Below the pieces are notes generated by a model. The model made no database searches. It saw only the letters and a list, made by a program, of their open reading frames with translations, and was not told where the DNA came from. A stretch of 40,147 nt of DNA from an uncultured Faecalibacterium sp. (lineage in GTDB: Bacteria > Bacillota > Clostridia > Oscillospirales > Ruminococcaceae): NCBI GenBank assembly GCA_934525325.1, contig CAKSZE010000011.1, forward strand, positions 1 to 40,147. The letters run 5' to 3'. The position numbers and the translations under genes are program-made. This document shows, piece by piece, positions 22,076-31,175 of the stretch (its first letter is position 1; each line of letters begins with the position of its first letter).

Positions 22076-22840
22076 ATGGCTGCGCAATACGAACTGCTCA
22101 AAGAGCTGCTCAACAGCGGCACAAAGCTAAGCTTTGGACAGGATTTCTTCTTCAAGTTTTATCAGGCCTTCCTTCTGAAGGACCGCTGGATGCAGTACAT
22201 CAGCGGTGTGGGCACCACCCTGCTGGTCACCGCACTGGCGCTGGCGCTGGGCGTGGTGCTGGGCAGCGTGGTGGCGCTGGTGCGCGTGACCCACGACCAG
22301 CAGCGCCCCGGCCACAAAAACGCGGTGCTGGGCTTTTTTAACGCGGTGTGTCAGGTGTACACCACCATCATCCGCGGCACGCCCATGATGGTGCAGCTGC
22401 TGATCATGAGCATGGTCATTTTTGCCAACAGCCGCAACTTTACCATGGTGGGTGCGCTGACGTTGGGCATCAACTCCGGCGCGTATGTATCCGAGATCAT
22501 CCGCGGCGGCCTGATGGCCGTGGACCCCGGCCAGATGGAAGCCGGACGCAGCCTTGGCCTGAACTACATGACCACCATGGTGGTCATCATCATCCCGCAG
22601 GCCATCCGCGCGGTGCTGCCTGCACTGGGCAACGAGTTCATCATCCTGCTCAAGGATACTTCCCTGATCACCACCATCGGCGGCAAGGAGCTGCTGTATG
22701 CTGCACAGGGCATTATGAACCGCACCTACGAAGCCATGTTCCCCCTGCTGGGCGTTGCACTGATCTACCTGATCCTTGTTATGCTGTTTACATGGCTGCT
22801 GAGCAAGTTTGAGAGGAGGCTGGCACAAAGTGACCGATAA
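22076..22840 (+). CDS. Amino-acid ABC transporter permease (HisM/GlnP family)
   Basis: A 254-residue permease. A hydrophilic start of about 35 residues precedes the first helix. The family motif RGTPMMVQL and the EAA loop ([26 protein letters not shown]) that docks on the ATPase are clear, followed by [15 protein letters not shown]. The ATG at 22076 has GAGG about 8 nt upstream. Its 3' end overlaps the ATPase gene by 11 nt, and a homodimer is likely since only one permease gene is present. Substrate specificity follows the binding protein and is unknown. Confidence 0.92.
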   Translation: MAAQYELLKELLNSGTKLSFGQDFFFKFYQAFLLKDRWMQYISGVGTTLLVTALALALGVVLGSVVALVRVTHDQQRPGHKNAVLGFFNAVCQVYTTIIRGTPMMVQLLIMSMVIFANSRNFTMVGALTLGINSGAYVSEIIRGGLMAVDPGQMEAGRSLGLNYMTTMVVIIIPQAIRAVLPALGNEFIILLKDTSLITTIGGKELLYAAQGIMNRTYEAMFPLLGVALIYLILVMLFTWLLSKFERRLAQSDR

Positions 22841-23594
22841 GATTTTGGAAGTACGCGGCCTGACCAAGACCTACGGCGGCGTAAAAAAGCGCGGCGCAAA
22901 AAAGGCCGACCCCACGCTGGACGTGCTGAAGGGCATCGACCTTGATATCTACCGCGGCGACGTGGTGTGTCTGATCGGCCCTTCCGGCTGCGGCAAGTCC
23001 ACTTTTCTGCGCTGCCTGAACCGGCTGGAAACCCCTTCCTCCGGCTCTATCAAGTTTGAGGGGGTCGAGGTGGACGAAGCACACATTGACGCCGTGCGTC
23101 AGAAGATGGGTATGGTGTTCCAGCACTTCAACCTGTTCCCCCACCTGACCGTGAAAAAGAACCTTGAGCTGGCACCCAGCCTGCTGAAGCTGAAGGACAA
23201 AGAGGCCATCTCTGCCCGCGCTGACGAGCTGCTGGCCCGCGTAGGTCTGGCCGACAAGGCCAACGCCTACCCCAAGAGCCTGTCCGGTGGTCAGCAGCAG
23301 CGCATCGCCATTGCCCGTGCGCTGGCCATGGACCCGGACGTGATCCTGTTCGACGAGCCTACCAGCGCCCTTGACCCCGAGATGGTGGGCGAGGTGCTGG
23401 AGCTGATGAAGGAGCTGGCACACACCGGCATCACCATGCTGGTGGTCACCCACGAAATGGGCTTTGCCCGTGAGGTGTCCAACCGTGTCATCTTCATCGA
23501 TGACGGTCGCATTCAGGAGGACGAGCCGCCGCAGGAGCTGTTCACGAACCCCAAGCACCCCCGCCTGAAAGCCTTCCTCTCCAAGATGCTGTAA
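22830..23594 (+). CDS. Amino-acid ABC transporter ATP-binding protein (GlnQ/HisP family)
   Basis: A 254-residue ATPase. Walker A is GPSGCGKST (50-58), the Q-loop FQHFNLFPH, the signature LSGGQQQR and Walker [13 protein letters not shown] are intact. It starts at GTG 22830, 10 nt after AGGAGG and overlapping the permease end; other in-frame starts lack a ribosome site. A short basic insert (KKRGAKKAD) after the first strand is unusual for the family. It energises the importer encoded just upstream and is ended by a bidirectional terminator. Confidence 0.93.
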   Translation: MTDKILEVRGLTKTYGGVKKRGAKKADPTLDVLKGIDLDIYRGDVVCLIGPSGCGKSTFLRCLNRLETPSSGSIKFEGVEVDEAHIDAVRQKMGMVFQHFNLFPHLTVKKNLELAPSLLKLKDKEAISARADELLARVGLADKANAYPKSLSGGQQQRIAIARALAMDPDVILFDEPTSALDPEMVGEVLELMKELAHTGITMLVVTHEMGFAREVSNRVIFIDDGRIQEDEPPQELFTNPKHPRLKAFLSKML

Positions 23595-23609
23595 TAATAT
23601 AAAAAAATT

Positions 23610-23643
23610 CAAGCCCGGAAGATCGGTAGACCTTCCGGGCTTG
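23610..23643. terminator. Bidirectional terminator between the ABC operon and leuB
   Basis: CAAGCCCGGAAG pairs with CTTCCGGGCTTG; T-rich sequence follows on both sides, between two convergent genes. Confidence 0.85.
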
Positions 23644-23667
23644 TTTCATTAAAAATAGTGCTGCGGC

Positions 23668-24741
23668 TTAAAGCTCTGCCAGAATGGCATCGCCCATGGC
23701 GGTGCAGCCAAGGCAGGTGCAGCCGTCGCTCATGTTGTCGGCGGTGCGCAGCCCCTTGTCCAGCACACGGCTCACGGCGTTCTCAATGGCATCGGCTTCC
23801 TCTGCCATGCCAAAGGAGTACCGCAGCATCATGGCGGCAGACAGGATGCAGGCAGTGGGGTTCACGATGTCCTTGCCTGCAATGTCCGGGGCAGAGCCGT
23901 GGATGGGCTCGTACAGACCGCGGGTGCCGTCGCCAAGGCTGGAGGACGGGATCATACCGATAGAGCCGGTGATCATGGAAGCCTCGTCCGACAGGATGTC
24001 ACCGAACATATTCTCGGTGACGATCACGTCAAACTGCGCGGGGTTCTTCACGATCTGCATAGCGCAGTTGTCCACGAACATCTCGCTGTACTCCACGTCC
24101 GGGTACTCGGCCTGCAGCCGGTGCATCACGGTGCGCCACAGACGGCTGGTGTCCAGCACGTTGGCCTTGTCCACGCAGCACAGCTTTTTGCGGCGCTTGC
24201 GGGCGGTCTCGAAGCCGATGCGGCCAATGCGCTCGATCTCGTGCTCTGCATAGGGCATGGTGTCCACGGCCTGCTTTTCGCCGTTTTCCAACGTGTGGGT
24301 CTCGTGATTGCCGAAGTACACGCCGCCGATCAGCTCCCGCACGATGATAAAATCAATGCCCTGTGCCACGATCTCGGGCTTCAAGGGGCTGGCAGGCGCC
24401 AGCTGCGGCCAGATCTTCGCCGGGCGATTGTTGGCGTACAGCCCCATGCCGGCGCGCAGCCGCAGCAGACCCTTTTCCGGCCGCTGCTCTCCGGGCAGGC
24501 CCTCCCACTTGGGGCCGCCCACCGCGCCCAGCAGCACGCTGTCGGCGGCAAGGCACTTATCCAGCTCGTGCTGGGGCAGCGGGTCGCCGTATTGATCAAT
24601 GGCCTCACCGCCCATGGCGGCAGCGGTGTAGTGGAAGGTATGGCCGTACTTTTCGGCCACCTTATCCAGCACCCGGAGGGTCTGCTTTACGATCTCCGGG
24701 CTGGAGCAATCGCCCCAGATGACAGCAATATTTTTTTCCAT
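23668..24741 (-). CDS. leuB: 3-isopropylmalate dehydrogenase
   Basis: A 357-residue NAD-dependent decarboxylating dehydrogenase of leucine synthesis. Catalytic and substrate features are present: RLRAGMGLYANNRPAKIW (arginine substrate contacts), IIVRELIGGVYFG, the metal-binding Asp in VDNCAMQIV and ENMFGDILSDEASM, and the nucleotide loop EPIHGSAPDIAGKDIVNP. The N-terminal loop reads WGDCSSPEIV where most relatives have GDGIGPEIV, a noticeable change near the cofactor site. The ATG at 24741 follows AAAGGAG. It is the last gene of leuA-leuC-leuD-leuB, about 190 bp after leuD across a strong hairpin, so its level may differ. Confidence 0.95.
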   Translation of the reverse strand: MEKNIAVIWGDCSSPEIVKQTLRVLDKVAEKYGHTFHYTAAAMGGEAIDQYGDPLPQHELDKCLAADSVLLGAVGGPKWEGLPGEQRPEKGLLRLRAGMGLYANNRPAKIWPQLAPASPLKPEIVAQGIDFIIVRELIGGVYFGNHETHTLENGEKQAVDTMPYAEHEIERIGRIGFETARKRRKKLCCVDKANVLDTSRLWRTVMHRLQAEYPDVEYSEMFVDNCAMQIVKNPAQFDVIVTENMFGDILSDEASMITGSIGMIPSSSLGDGTRGLYEPIHGSAPDIAGKDIVNPTACILSAAMMLRYSFGMAEEADAIENAVSRVLDKGLRTADNMSDGCTCLGCTAMGDAILAEL

Positions 24742-24826
24742 GAGGTACTCCTTTTATGCTCAAAACGCCCCTGATAGCCCCACTCTCTCAAAGCCTTACG
24801 CCCTCTTTGGGGGATGGACGATTTAG

Positions 24827-24868
24827 AATGCGCTCCGCGTTGCTCTGCGCATAATCAGCGGAATTTTA
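24827..24868. repeat. Short imperfect stem-loop repeat, copy B
   Basis: ATGCGC-TCCGCGTTGCTCT-GCGCAT followed by AATCAGCGGAATTTT, in the leuD-leuB gap. It matches copy A (13879-13924) in the loop core TCCGCGTT and the trailing TCAGnGGAAT, while the paired bases differ but remain complementary. Confidence 0.45.
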
Positions 24869-24878
24869 TTTATATTTC

Positions 24879-24912
24879 GTGTTTATCGCGGCCTGCGGGC
24901 CGCGATAAACAC
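24879..24912 (-). other. Strong intercistronic hairpin between leuD and leuB
   Basis: A perfect 15-bp stem (GTGTTTATCGCGGCC and its complement) has a 4-nt loop. It is not followed by a T-run on the minus strand, so it may protect or process the mRNA rather than end it; partial termination is possible. Confidence 0.6.
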
Positions 24913-24934
24913 ATTTTCACGGATGGAGATGGGG

Positions 24935-25417
24935 TTATTTCTGGATGGCCTTCATCAGGCCGCCGGCAGAGATGATATTCTGGATAAAGGGCGGGAAGGG
25001 CTCGGCGTGGAACACCTTGCCGTTGGTCTCATCGGTGATGACGCCGGTATCAAAGTCCACACGGACGGTGTCCCCTGCTTCGATAGCGTCCACAGCCTCC
25101 GGGCACTCCATGATGGGCAGGCCGATGTTGATGCTGTTGCGGTAGAAGATGCGGGCAAAGCTTTTGGCAATGACCACCGCGATACCGGCAGTCTTGATGC
25201 ACAGGGGTGCGTGCTCACGGGAGGAGCCGCAGCCAAAGTTCCAGCCGCCCACCATGATATCGCCGGGCTGCACCCGGTTCACAAAGTCCTTGTCGATATC
25301 CTCCATGCAGTGGCTGGCAAGCTCCTTGGCGTCCTGCGTGTTCAGGTGGCGTGCCGGGATGATGACGTCGGTATCCACGTTATCCGGGTATTTGAAAACA
25401 GAACCTCTTGCGTTCAT
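24935..25417 (-). CDS. leuD: 3-isopropylmalate dehydratase small subunit
   Basis: A 160-residue swivel-domain subunit that with LeuC isomerises 2- to 3-isopropylmalate. [20 protein letters not shown] at the start and the [15 protein letters not shown] substrate loop are diagnostic, and length is typical of the HacB-like short form. The first ATG (25423) is only one base after AAAGGAG; the second, at 25417, is 7 bases away and is taken as the start. It is 18 bp after leuC. Assignment is secure. Confidence 0.95.
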   Translation of the reverse strand: MNARGSVFKYPDNVDTDVIIPARHLNTQDAKELASHCMEDIDKDFVNRVQPGDIMVGGWNFGCGSSREHAPLCIKTAGIAVVIAKSFARIFYRNSINIGLPIMECPEAVDAIEAGDTVRVDFDTGVITDETNGKVFHAEPFPPFIQNIISAGGLMKAIQK

Positions 25418-25435
25418 GCTCATGCTCCTTTCGGG

Positions 25436-26695
25436 TCAGACCGTGCGGGGGTCGGTGATATAGCCGGTCAGGGCGCTGGCGGCGGCGGTGGCGGGAGAGG
25501 CCAGATAGACCTCGCTGTCCACATGACCCATGCGTCCCACAAAGTTGCGGTTGGTGGTGGAAACGCAGCGCTCGCCCGCTGCCAGAATGCCCATGTAGCC
25601 GCCCAGACAGGGGCCGCAGGTGGGGGTGGATACGATGCAGCCTGCATCGATAAAGGCGGTGGTCCAGCCCCGCAGGATGCACTCCTTATAGACTGCCATG
25701 GTGGCGGGGATGATGATGCCGCGCACGCCCTTGGCGATGTGCTTGCCCTTGAGGATGTTGTAGGCGGCCTCCATATCCTCCAGACGGCCGTTGGTGCAGC
25801 TGCCGATGACTACCTGATCGATCTTGATATCCTTGCCCTCGCTGGCAACATGGGTGTTCTCGGGCAGATGGGGGTAGCTGACGGTGGGTTCCAGTACGCT
25901 CAGGTCGATCTCGATGGTCTTTTCGTACACGGCATCAGGGTCGGCTTCGTAGAACACCGGCGGGCGCTGGCTGCGGCCTGCAAGATAGCCGCGGGTCACC
26001 TCATCCACCGGGAAGATGCCGTTCTTGGCACCGGCTTCAATGGCCATGTTGCAGATGCACAGGCGGTCGTCCATGGTAAGCCCTGCCACACCCGGGCCGG
26101 TGAACTCCATGGATTTATACAGTGCGCCGTCCACACCGATCATGCCGATGATGTGCAAAATCAGGTCCTTGCCGGACACCCGGGGATTGAATTTGCCGGT
26201 AAGCACGAACTTGATGGCGGAGGGCACCTTGAACCATGCCATGCCGGTGGCCATGCCTGCGGCCATATCGGTAGAGCCTACGCCGGTGGAGAAGGCCCCC
26301 AGCGCACCGTAGGTGCAGGTGTGGCTGTCCGCGCCGATCACGCAGTCACCGGCGGTGACGATGCCTTTTTCCGGCAGCAGCGCGTGCTCGATGCCCATCT
26401 GGCCAACATCGTAGAAGTTGAGGATATCGTACTTATTGGCGAATTCCCGGCACTGCTTGGACTGGGTAGCGCTCTTGATATCCTTATTGGGTACAAAGTG
26501 GTCCAGCACGATGGCGATATGCTCTTTATCGAACACGCGGTCGAAACCGGCACGCTCAAACTCGTTGATGGCCACCGGGGTGGTGATATCGTTGCCCAGC
26601 ACAATGTCCAACTTTGCGTTGATGAGCTGGCCTGCCTTGACCTCCGGCAGTCCGGCGTGTGCGGCAAGGATCTTCTGCGTCAGGGTCATTCCCAT
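25436..26695 (-). CDS. leuC: 3-isopropylmalate dehydratase large subunit
   Basis: A 419-residue aconitase-family subunit. Iron-sulfur ligands are Cys300 (VIGSCTNGR), Cys360 and Cys363 ([11 protein letters not shown]). [26 protein letters not shown] and [10 protein letters not shown] are family-specific segments, and the length is that of the short (clostridial/archaeal-type) form that pairs with a 160-residue LeuD. The start MGMTLTQKI is preferred: GGAG is 9 nt upstream and a longer form would overlap leuA. It is 16 bp after leuA. Confidence 0.95.
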   Translation of the reverse strand: MGMTLTQKILAAHAGLPEVKAGQLINAKLDIVLGNDITTPVAINEFERAGFDRVFDKEHIAIVLDHFVPNKDIKSATQSKQCREFANKYDILNFYDVGQMGIEHALLPEKGIVTAGDCVIGADSHTCTYGALGAFSTGVGSTDMAAGMATGMAWFKVPSAIKFVLTGKFNPRVSGKDLILHIIGMIGVDGALYKSMEFTGPGVAGLTMDDRLCICNMAIEAGAKNGIFPVDEVTRGYLAGRSQRPPVFYEADPDAVYEKTIEIDLSVLEPTVSYPHLPENTHVASEGKDIKIDQVVIGSCTNGRLEDMEAAYNILKGKHIAKGVRGIIIPATMAVYKECILRGWTTAFIDAGCIVSTPTCGPCLGGYMGILAAGERCVSTTNRNFVGRMGHVDSEVYLASPATAAASALTGYITDPRTV

Positions 26696-26711
26696 GGTAG
26701 TTTTCTCCTTT

Positions 26712-28364
26712 TTATCGATTATTGATCGCACTGACAAGGGCACGGATACCGGCTACGATGATATCGGTGTCGGTACCGGCACCCCATGTGACCGTGTTGT
26801 CGCCCCAGACAAGCCCCACATAGGAGGCTGCGCGGGAGGTGGAACCCTCGTCCAGACTGTGCTCAGAGTAGTTTTCCAAATGGAAGTCCATGCCGGTGGC
26901 GCTCTGGATGGCGTTGGCTACGGCATCCAGACGGCCATTGCCCACCGAGGTGACCACCTTGCGCTGGCCGTTCAGTTCCAGCGTGACCGTGGCGGTAATG
27001 CCGTTCACCTGTGCAAAGTGGGCTTCTACCACGTTCAGCGGCTTTGCGCGGTTGAGGTAGGTATCCTCAAAGATATGCAGCACCTCGGCGGCGCTCAGCT
27101 CCTTGTGGCTGTGGTCGGACACGCTCTTGACCTTGTAGCCCAGCGCTTCCCGCATCTTGGGGGGCAGGTTGTAGCCGTAGTTCTGCTCCAGCACAAAGCC
27201 GATGCCGCCCTTGCCGCTCTGGCTGTTGATGCGGATGACGTCGGCGTCGTAGGTGCGGCCGATGTCGTGGGGGTCGATGGGGATGTAGGGGCAGGTCCAG
27301 CGGTGCTCGCCGTGCTCCTTGCGGTAGGCCATGCCCTTGGCGATGGCGTCCTGATGGCTGCCGGAGAAGGCGGCAAACACCAGCTGTCCGGCGTAGGGGG
27401 TGCGCTCGTAGATGTGCATCCGGGTCACCCGCTCGTAGGTGGCGCAGATGGCGGGCATATCCGAGAAGTCCAGCTTGGGGTCTACGCCGTGGCTGTACAT
27501 ATTCATGGCCAGCGTCACGGCGTCCACATTGCCGGTGCGCTCGCCGTTGCCAAACAGGCAGCACTCCACGCGCTGTGCACCCGCCAGCACTGCCAGCTCT
27601 GCGCAGGCTACGCCGGTGCCGCGGTCGTTGTGGGGGTGGGTGGAAATGATCACGCTGTCACGATACTTCAGGTGCTTGTCGCAATACTCGATCTGGTTGG
27701 CGTACACATGGGGCATACTCATCTCCACGGTCACCGGCAGGTTGATGATCATGGGGCGCTCCGGGGTGGGCTGCATGATATCCAGCACGGCGTTGCACAC
27801 CTCTACGGCGTAGTCCACCTCGGTGCCGGTAAAGCTTTCGGGGCTGTACTCAAACAGGAAGTTGCCCTCGTACTCCTCGCTGAGCTGTTTGACCAGCTTT
27901 GCGCCGTCCACGGCGATCTGCTTGATCTCCTCCTTGGACTTGTGGAACACCTGCTCCCGCTGTGCCACGGAGGTGGAGTTGTAGAAGTGGATCACCGCCC
28001 GGGGTGCGCCCTTGACCGCCTCAAAGGTGCGGCGGATGATGTGGTCGCGGCACTGGGTCAGCACCTGCACGGTGACATCGGCGGGGATCATGTCCTTTTC
28101 GATCAGGGTGCGCAGGAACTCGTACTCGGTCTCGCTGGCGGCGGGGAAGCCCACCTCGATCTCCTTGAAGCCGATCTTCACCAGCATCTGGAAGAACTCC
28201 AGCTTTTCTGCAAGGCTCATGGGCACGATCAATGCCTGATTGCCGTCCCGCAGGTCTACGCTGCACCACGCGGGTGCTTTTTCAATATGATCTTTTTTTA
28301 CCCAGCTGTCATAACCGGCGGGTACCGGGTAGTACCCCGGTGCGTACTTGGTAGCGTCCATCAT
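26712..28364 (-). CDS. leuA: 2-isopropylmalate synthase (long form)
   Basis: A 550-residue enzyme that condenses acetyl-CoA and 2-oxoisovalerate, the committed step to leucine. The TIM-barrel motif [15 protein letters not shown] (metal ligand Asp40) and the HxH metal site [11 protein letters not shown] (His243, His245) are intact. A C-terminal regulatory domain (about 430-550, [20 protein letters not shown]...) should mediate feedback by leucine. Length and sequence fit the fungal/actinobacterial-type LeuA subgroup rather than the E. coli type. The start is at the first of two ATGs, 8 nt after AGGAGG. Transcription is controlled by the Leu T-box; a palindromic repeat lies between the T-box and this start. 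Confidence 0.95.
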   Translation of the reverse strand: MMDATKYAPGYYPVPAGYDSWVKKDHIEKAPAWCSVDLRDGNQALIVPMSLAEKLEFFQMLVKIGFKEIEVGFPAASETEYEFLRTLIEKDMIPADVTVQVLTQCRDHIIRRTFEAVKGAPRAVIHFYNSTSVAQREQVFHKSKEEIKQIAVDGAKLVKQLSEEYEGNFLFEYSPESFTGTEVDYAVEVCNAVLDIMQPTPERPMIINLPVTVEMSMPHVYANQIEYCDKHLKYRDSVIISTHPHNDRGTGVACAELAVLAGAQRVECCLFGNGERTGNVDAVTLAMNMYSHGVDPKLDFSDMPAICATYERVTRMHIYERTPYAGQLVFAAFSGSHQDAIAKGMAYRKEHGEHRWTCPYIPIDPHDIGRTYDADVIRINSQSGKGGIGFVLEQNYGYNLPPKMREALGYKVKSVSDHSHKELSAAEVLHIFEDTYLNRAKPLNVVEAHFAQVNGITATVTLELNGQRKVVTSVGNGRLDAVANAIQSATGMDFHLENYSEHSLDEGSTSRAASYVGLVWGDNTVTWGAGTDTDIIVAGIRALVSAINNR

Positions 28365-28400
28365 CCTGTTGTCCTCCTGATGTTGTGGTGCATAAAAATG

Positions 28401-28590
28401 CACCCCTTCCGTCTGCTCGTTTCACTCGCATCCACCTTCCCCAAGGGGACGGCTTTCCGGAATACGGTAAAGTTTGCGGCATTGCCCAAAGGTGCCCCCG
28501 AGAGGGCCGACTTCCCCCGCTCCGGGGGAAGATGTCACCGTAGGTGACAAAAAGGGGAATCTGGCATCGCGTAGCGATGCCTGAAGGGTA
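28401..28590. repeat. Dispersed palindromic intergenic repeat, copy 3
   Basis: The ends are CACCCCTTCCGTC and the complement of ATACCCTTCAGGC. Inner stems are CTTCCCCC-GCT-CCGGGGGAAG and GTCACC-GTA-GGTGAC, also CATCGC-GTA-GCGATG. One half matches copy 1 (CCACCTTCCCCAAGGGGACGGCTTT), the other matches copy 2. It sits in the transcribed leader of the leucine operon, between the T-box terminator and leuA. Confidence 0.72.
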
Positions 28591-28599
28591 TCCGCATAC

Positions 28600-28911
28600 A
28601 AAAAGGCTCCCGTCTTTCAAGGCGAAAACCTTGAGAGACGAGAGCCTGTAAATTGCTTTTACAGGGCACCCGTGGTACCACTCTCCTTGCTGTACGGTCA
28701 GGTACAGCCACTTTGCACGATCGGCCAAAACGGCGAATCGCTGCCCCTGTAACGGTGGGCGTCCGTCAGAACCTACTTGTCCGTTCAGCTCTGCCGCTCG
28801 GGGGCCAGTATCCGAAGTTCTCTGCACCCGCCTTGCACCACCCGGCGGCTCTCTGCACACAGAAGAAAGATCGTTTTATCCCCGTCAACGCATTTGCGCT
28901 TTGTTGAAAGT
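28600..28911 (-). promoter_or_regulatory. T-box leader, leucine specific, of leuA-leuC-leuD-leuB
   Basis: The minus strand has the T-box core GTGGTACCAC (28672-28681) and a strong terminator (arms 28604-28622 and 28629-28647, then TTTTTG). It has a long Stem I region beginning CAGAGAGCCGCC. The specifier reads CTG (28806-28808) in the context GGATA-CTG-G-CCCCCGAGC, which fits the usual specifier-purine-CCCCxGAGC layout and encodes leucine. Uncharged tRNA-Leu should promote antitermination and turn on the operon. The class is near certain; the specifier placement is likely. Confidence 0.93.
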
Positions 28912-28917
28912 GAGATA

Positions 28918-28946
28918 ATTTTAGCACGCCCACCAAAAAGTGTCAA
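28918..28946 (-). promoter_or_regulatory. Promoter of the leucine operon
   Basis: Minus-strand TTGACA (28941-28946), 17 bases, TAAAAT (28918-28923), directly upstream of the T-box leader. Confidence 0.85.
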
Positions 28947-29091
28947 GAAGTTTCGTTCAGGATAAAGATGAAAGCATTTCATAATGCCATAGGGTAAATC
29001 ATGTAAAATTGGGGATTCTCCCCTCTTTGTTAAGAAACTGCTAAGTTTTTGCAAAGTTGCCCTCGCTGCGCTGTTGCCGGACGGCAGGATG

Positions 29092-29100
29092 TGGTATACT
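29092..29100 (+). promoter_or_regulatory. Extended -10 promoter element of ftsH
   Basis: TGG followed by TATACT makes an extended -10. The -35 region (TGTTGC at 17-bp spacing) is weak. It lies about 50 nt before the ftsH start. Confidence 0.55.
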
Positions 29101-29151
29101 GGACGCAGCAAACGGGTGGAAGCCCACTTTATATAAAAGGAGAAATACACC

Positions 29152-31002
29152 ATGAAAGAAGTCAAGCCATCCAGAAAGCCGTTGGCCATCTACTATGCCA
29201 TTGTGCTGCTGGTGCTGCTGGTCATCAACCTTGTGGTCATGCCGTGGATGGCCGAGCGTCAGGTGCAGGAGGTAGACTACGGCACCTTTATGAGCATGAC
29301 CGAGCAGGAGAATATCGGCAAGGTGGATATCCAGTCCAACCAGATCATTTTTACGGATAAGGACAACAAGCAGCTCTACAAGACCGGCCTGATGAACGAC
29401 CCCGGCCTGACCGAACGTCTGTACGATGCGGGCGCGCAGTTCTCCAGCGAGATCGTGGAGCAGGGTTCGCCGGTACTCAGCTTTTTGCTGTGGTTCGTGC
29501 TGCCCATCCTGCTGTTCAGCTTCATCGGCAACCAGATGAACAAAAAGCTGATGGAAAAGGCAGGCGGCGGCCCGGGTGCCATGATGTTCGGCGGCGCAGG
29601 CAAGTCCAACGCAAAGGTGTATGTGCAGTCCACCCACGGCATCCGCTTTGCGGACGTTGCCGGTGAGGACGAGGCCAAGGAGAACCTGCAGGAGATCGTC
29701 AATTATTTGCACGACCCCAAGAAGTATGAAGAGATCGGCGCTTCCATGCCCAAGGGTATTCTGCTGGTAGGCCCTCCGGGCACCGGCAAGACCATGCTGG
29801 CCAAGGCCGTGGCAGGCGAGTCCAACGTGCCCTTCTTCTCCATCTCCGGTTCGGAGTTCGTGGAGATGTTCGTGGGCATGGGTGCTTCCAAGGTGCGCGA
29901 CCTGTTCAAGCAGGCCAAGGAGAAAGCCCCTTGCATCGTGTTCATTGATGAGATCGACGCCATTGGTCAGAAGCGCAACAGCGGCCAGTTCGGCGGCAAC
30001 GACGAGCGCGAGCAGACCCTGAACCAGCTGCTTACCGAGATGGACGGCTTCGAGGGCAACACCGGCGTCATCATTCTGGCAGCCACCAACCGCCCGGATT
30101 CCCTCGACCCTGCCCTGACCCGTCCCGGTCGGTTCGACCGCCGCGTGCCCGTGGAACTGCCCGACCTGAAGGGCCGCGAGGAGATCTTGAAGGTACACGC
30201 CAAAAAGGTGAAGATCGCCCCGGGTGTGGATTTCAACACCGTGGCACGCATGGCTTCCGGTGCTTCCGGCGCAGAGCTCGCCAACATTGTGAACGAAGCT
30301 GCCTTGCGTGCCGTGCGGGCAGGCCGCAAGAGCGTGACGCAGGCCGACCTTGAGGAGAGCATCGAGGTGGTCATTGCCGGTTACCAGAAGAAGAACTCCA
30401 TCCTGACCGACCACGAAAAGTGCATCGTAGCCTACCACGAGATCGGCCACGCCCTTGTGGCAGCCAAGCAGTCCAACTCTGCCCCGGTGCAGAAGATCAC
30501 CATCATCCCCCGCACCTCCGGTGCACTGGGCTACACCATGCAGGTGGACGAGGGCAACCACTACCTGATGAACAAGGCCGAGTTGGAAAACAAGATCGCC
30601 ACCCTGACCGGCGGCCGCGCCGCCGAGGAGGTGGCCTTCAACTCCATCACCACCGGCGCGTCCAATGATATCGAGCAGGCCACAAAACTTGCCCGCGCCA
30701 TGTTGACCCGCTACGGCATGAGCGATGAATTTGACATGGTGGCGCTGGAGACCGTGAACAACCAGTATCTGGGCGGCGATACCTCGCTGGCCTGCAGTGC
30801 CCAGACCCAGCGTGAGATCGATCAGAAGGTGGTAGAGCTGGTCAAGACCCAGCACGAAAAGGCCATCCGCATCCTGACCGAGAACCGCGCAAAGCTGGAC
30901 GAGCTGGCACAGTACCTGTACCAGAAAGAGACCATCACCGGCGAGGAGTTCATGGATATCCTCAACCGCGATGATGCAGAAAACAAACCGGAGAATCCCT
31001 GA
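29152..31002 (+). CDS. ftsH: ATP-dependent membrane zinc metalloprotease FtsH
   Basis: A 616-residue membrane-anchored AAA protease that degrades misfolded membrane proteins and short-lived regulators. Two transmembrane helices (about 13-33 and 107-123) flank a small extracytoplasmic domain. The AAA module has Walker A GPPGTGKT (207-214), Walker [10 protein letters not shown] and the arginine-finger region RPGRFDRR. The protease site is HEIGH (429-433, zinc ligands His429 and His433, catalytic Glu430), with Ile where HEAGH is most usual. The third-ligand segment SNDIEQAT is present. The ATG at 29152 follows AAGGAGAAA. It is monocistronic, between its own promoter and terminator. Confidence 0.96.
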   Translation: MKEVKPSRKPLAIYYAIVLLVLLVINLVVMPWMAERQVQEVDYGTFMSMTEQENIGKVDIQSNQIIFTDKDNKQLYKTGLMNDPGLTERLYDAGAQFSSEIVEQGSPVLSFLLWFVLPILLFSFIGNQMNKKLMEKAGGGPGAMMFGGAGKSNAKVYVQSTHGIRFADVAGEDEAKENLQEIVNYLHDPKKYEEIGASMPKGILLVGPPGTGKTMLAKAVAGESNVPFFSISGSEFVEMFVGMGASKVRDLFKQAKEKAPCIVFIDEIDAIGQKRNSGQFGGNDEREQTLNQLLTEMDGFEGNTGVIILAATNRPDSLDPALTRPGRFDRRVPVELPDLKGREEILKVHAKKVKIAPGVDFNTVARMASGASGAELANIVNEAALRAVRAGRKSVTQADLEESIEVVIAGYQKKNSILTDHEKCIVAYHEIGHALVAAKQSNSAPVQKITIIPRTSGALGYTMQVDEGNHYLMNKAELENKIATLTGGRAAEEVAFNSITTGASNDIEQATKLARAMLTRYGMSDEFDMVALETVNNQYLGGDTSLACSAQTQREIDQKVVELVKTQHEKAIRILTENRAKLDELAQYLYQKETITGEEFMDILNRDDAENKPENP

Positions 31003-31037
31003 AAATAAAAAAATTTGAATCTTTTGCAATAATCTGG

Positions 31038-31074
31038 CCGCCGTATCCGTTTATAGAGCAGATACGGCGGTTTT
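31038..31074 (+). terminator. Terminator of ftsH
   Basis: CCGCCGTATC (31038-31047) pairs with GATACGGCGG (31061-31070), followed by TTTT. Confidence 0.8.
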
Positions 31075-31175
31075 CCATTGTGGATGCGCCGCAGCTGAAC
31101 CATGGTTTAAAAAAGATTATGATGCAAAAAAACAAAGGCAGTCCCTGCGGCTGCCGTTTTCAGGAGGTATTTCCT

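Noticed and set aside
24923..28547. Two long plus-strand frames (600 and 709 codons) over leuD, leuC and leuA
   Set aside because: Antisense shadows of conserved leucine genes; low-complexity His/Gly/Val-rich products.
18022..28911. Possible tRNA genes at the two T-box regions
   Set aside because: The GGTACCAC motifs and long stems belong to T-box leaders; no cloverleaf with TTCGA-type arm and acceptor stem was found.
29041..31029. A 662-codon minus-strand frame over ftsH
   Set aside because: Shadow of ftsH, which has all AAA and protease motifs.
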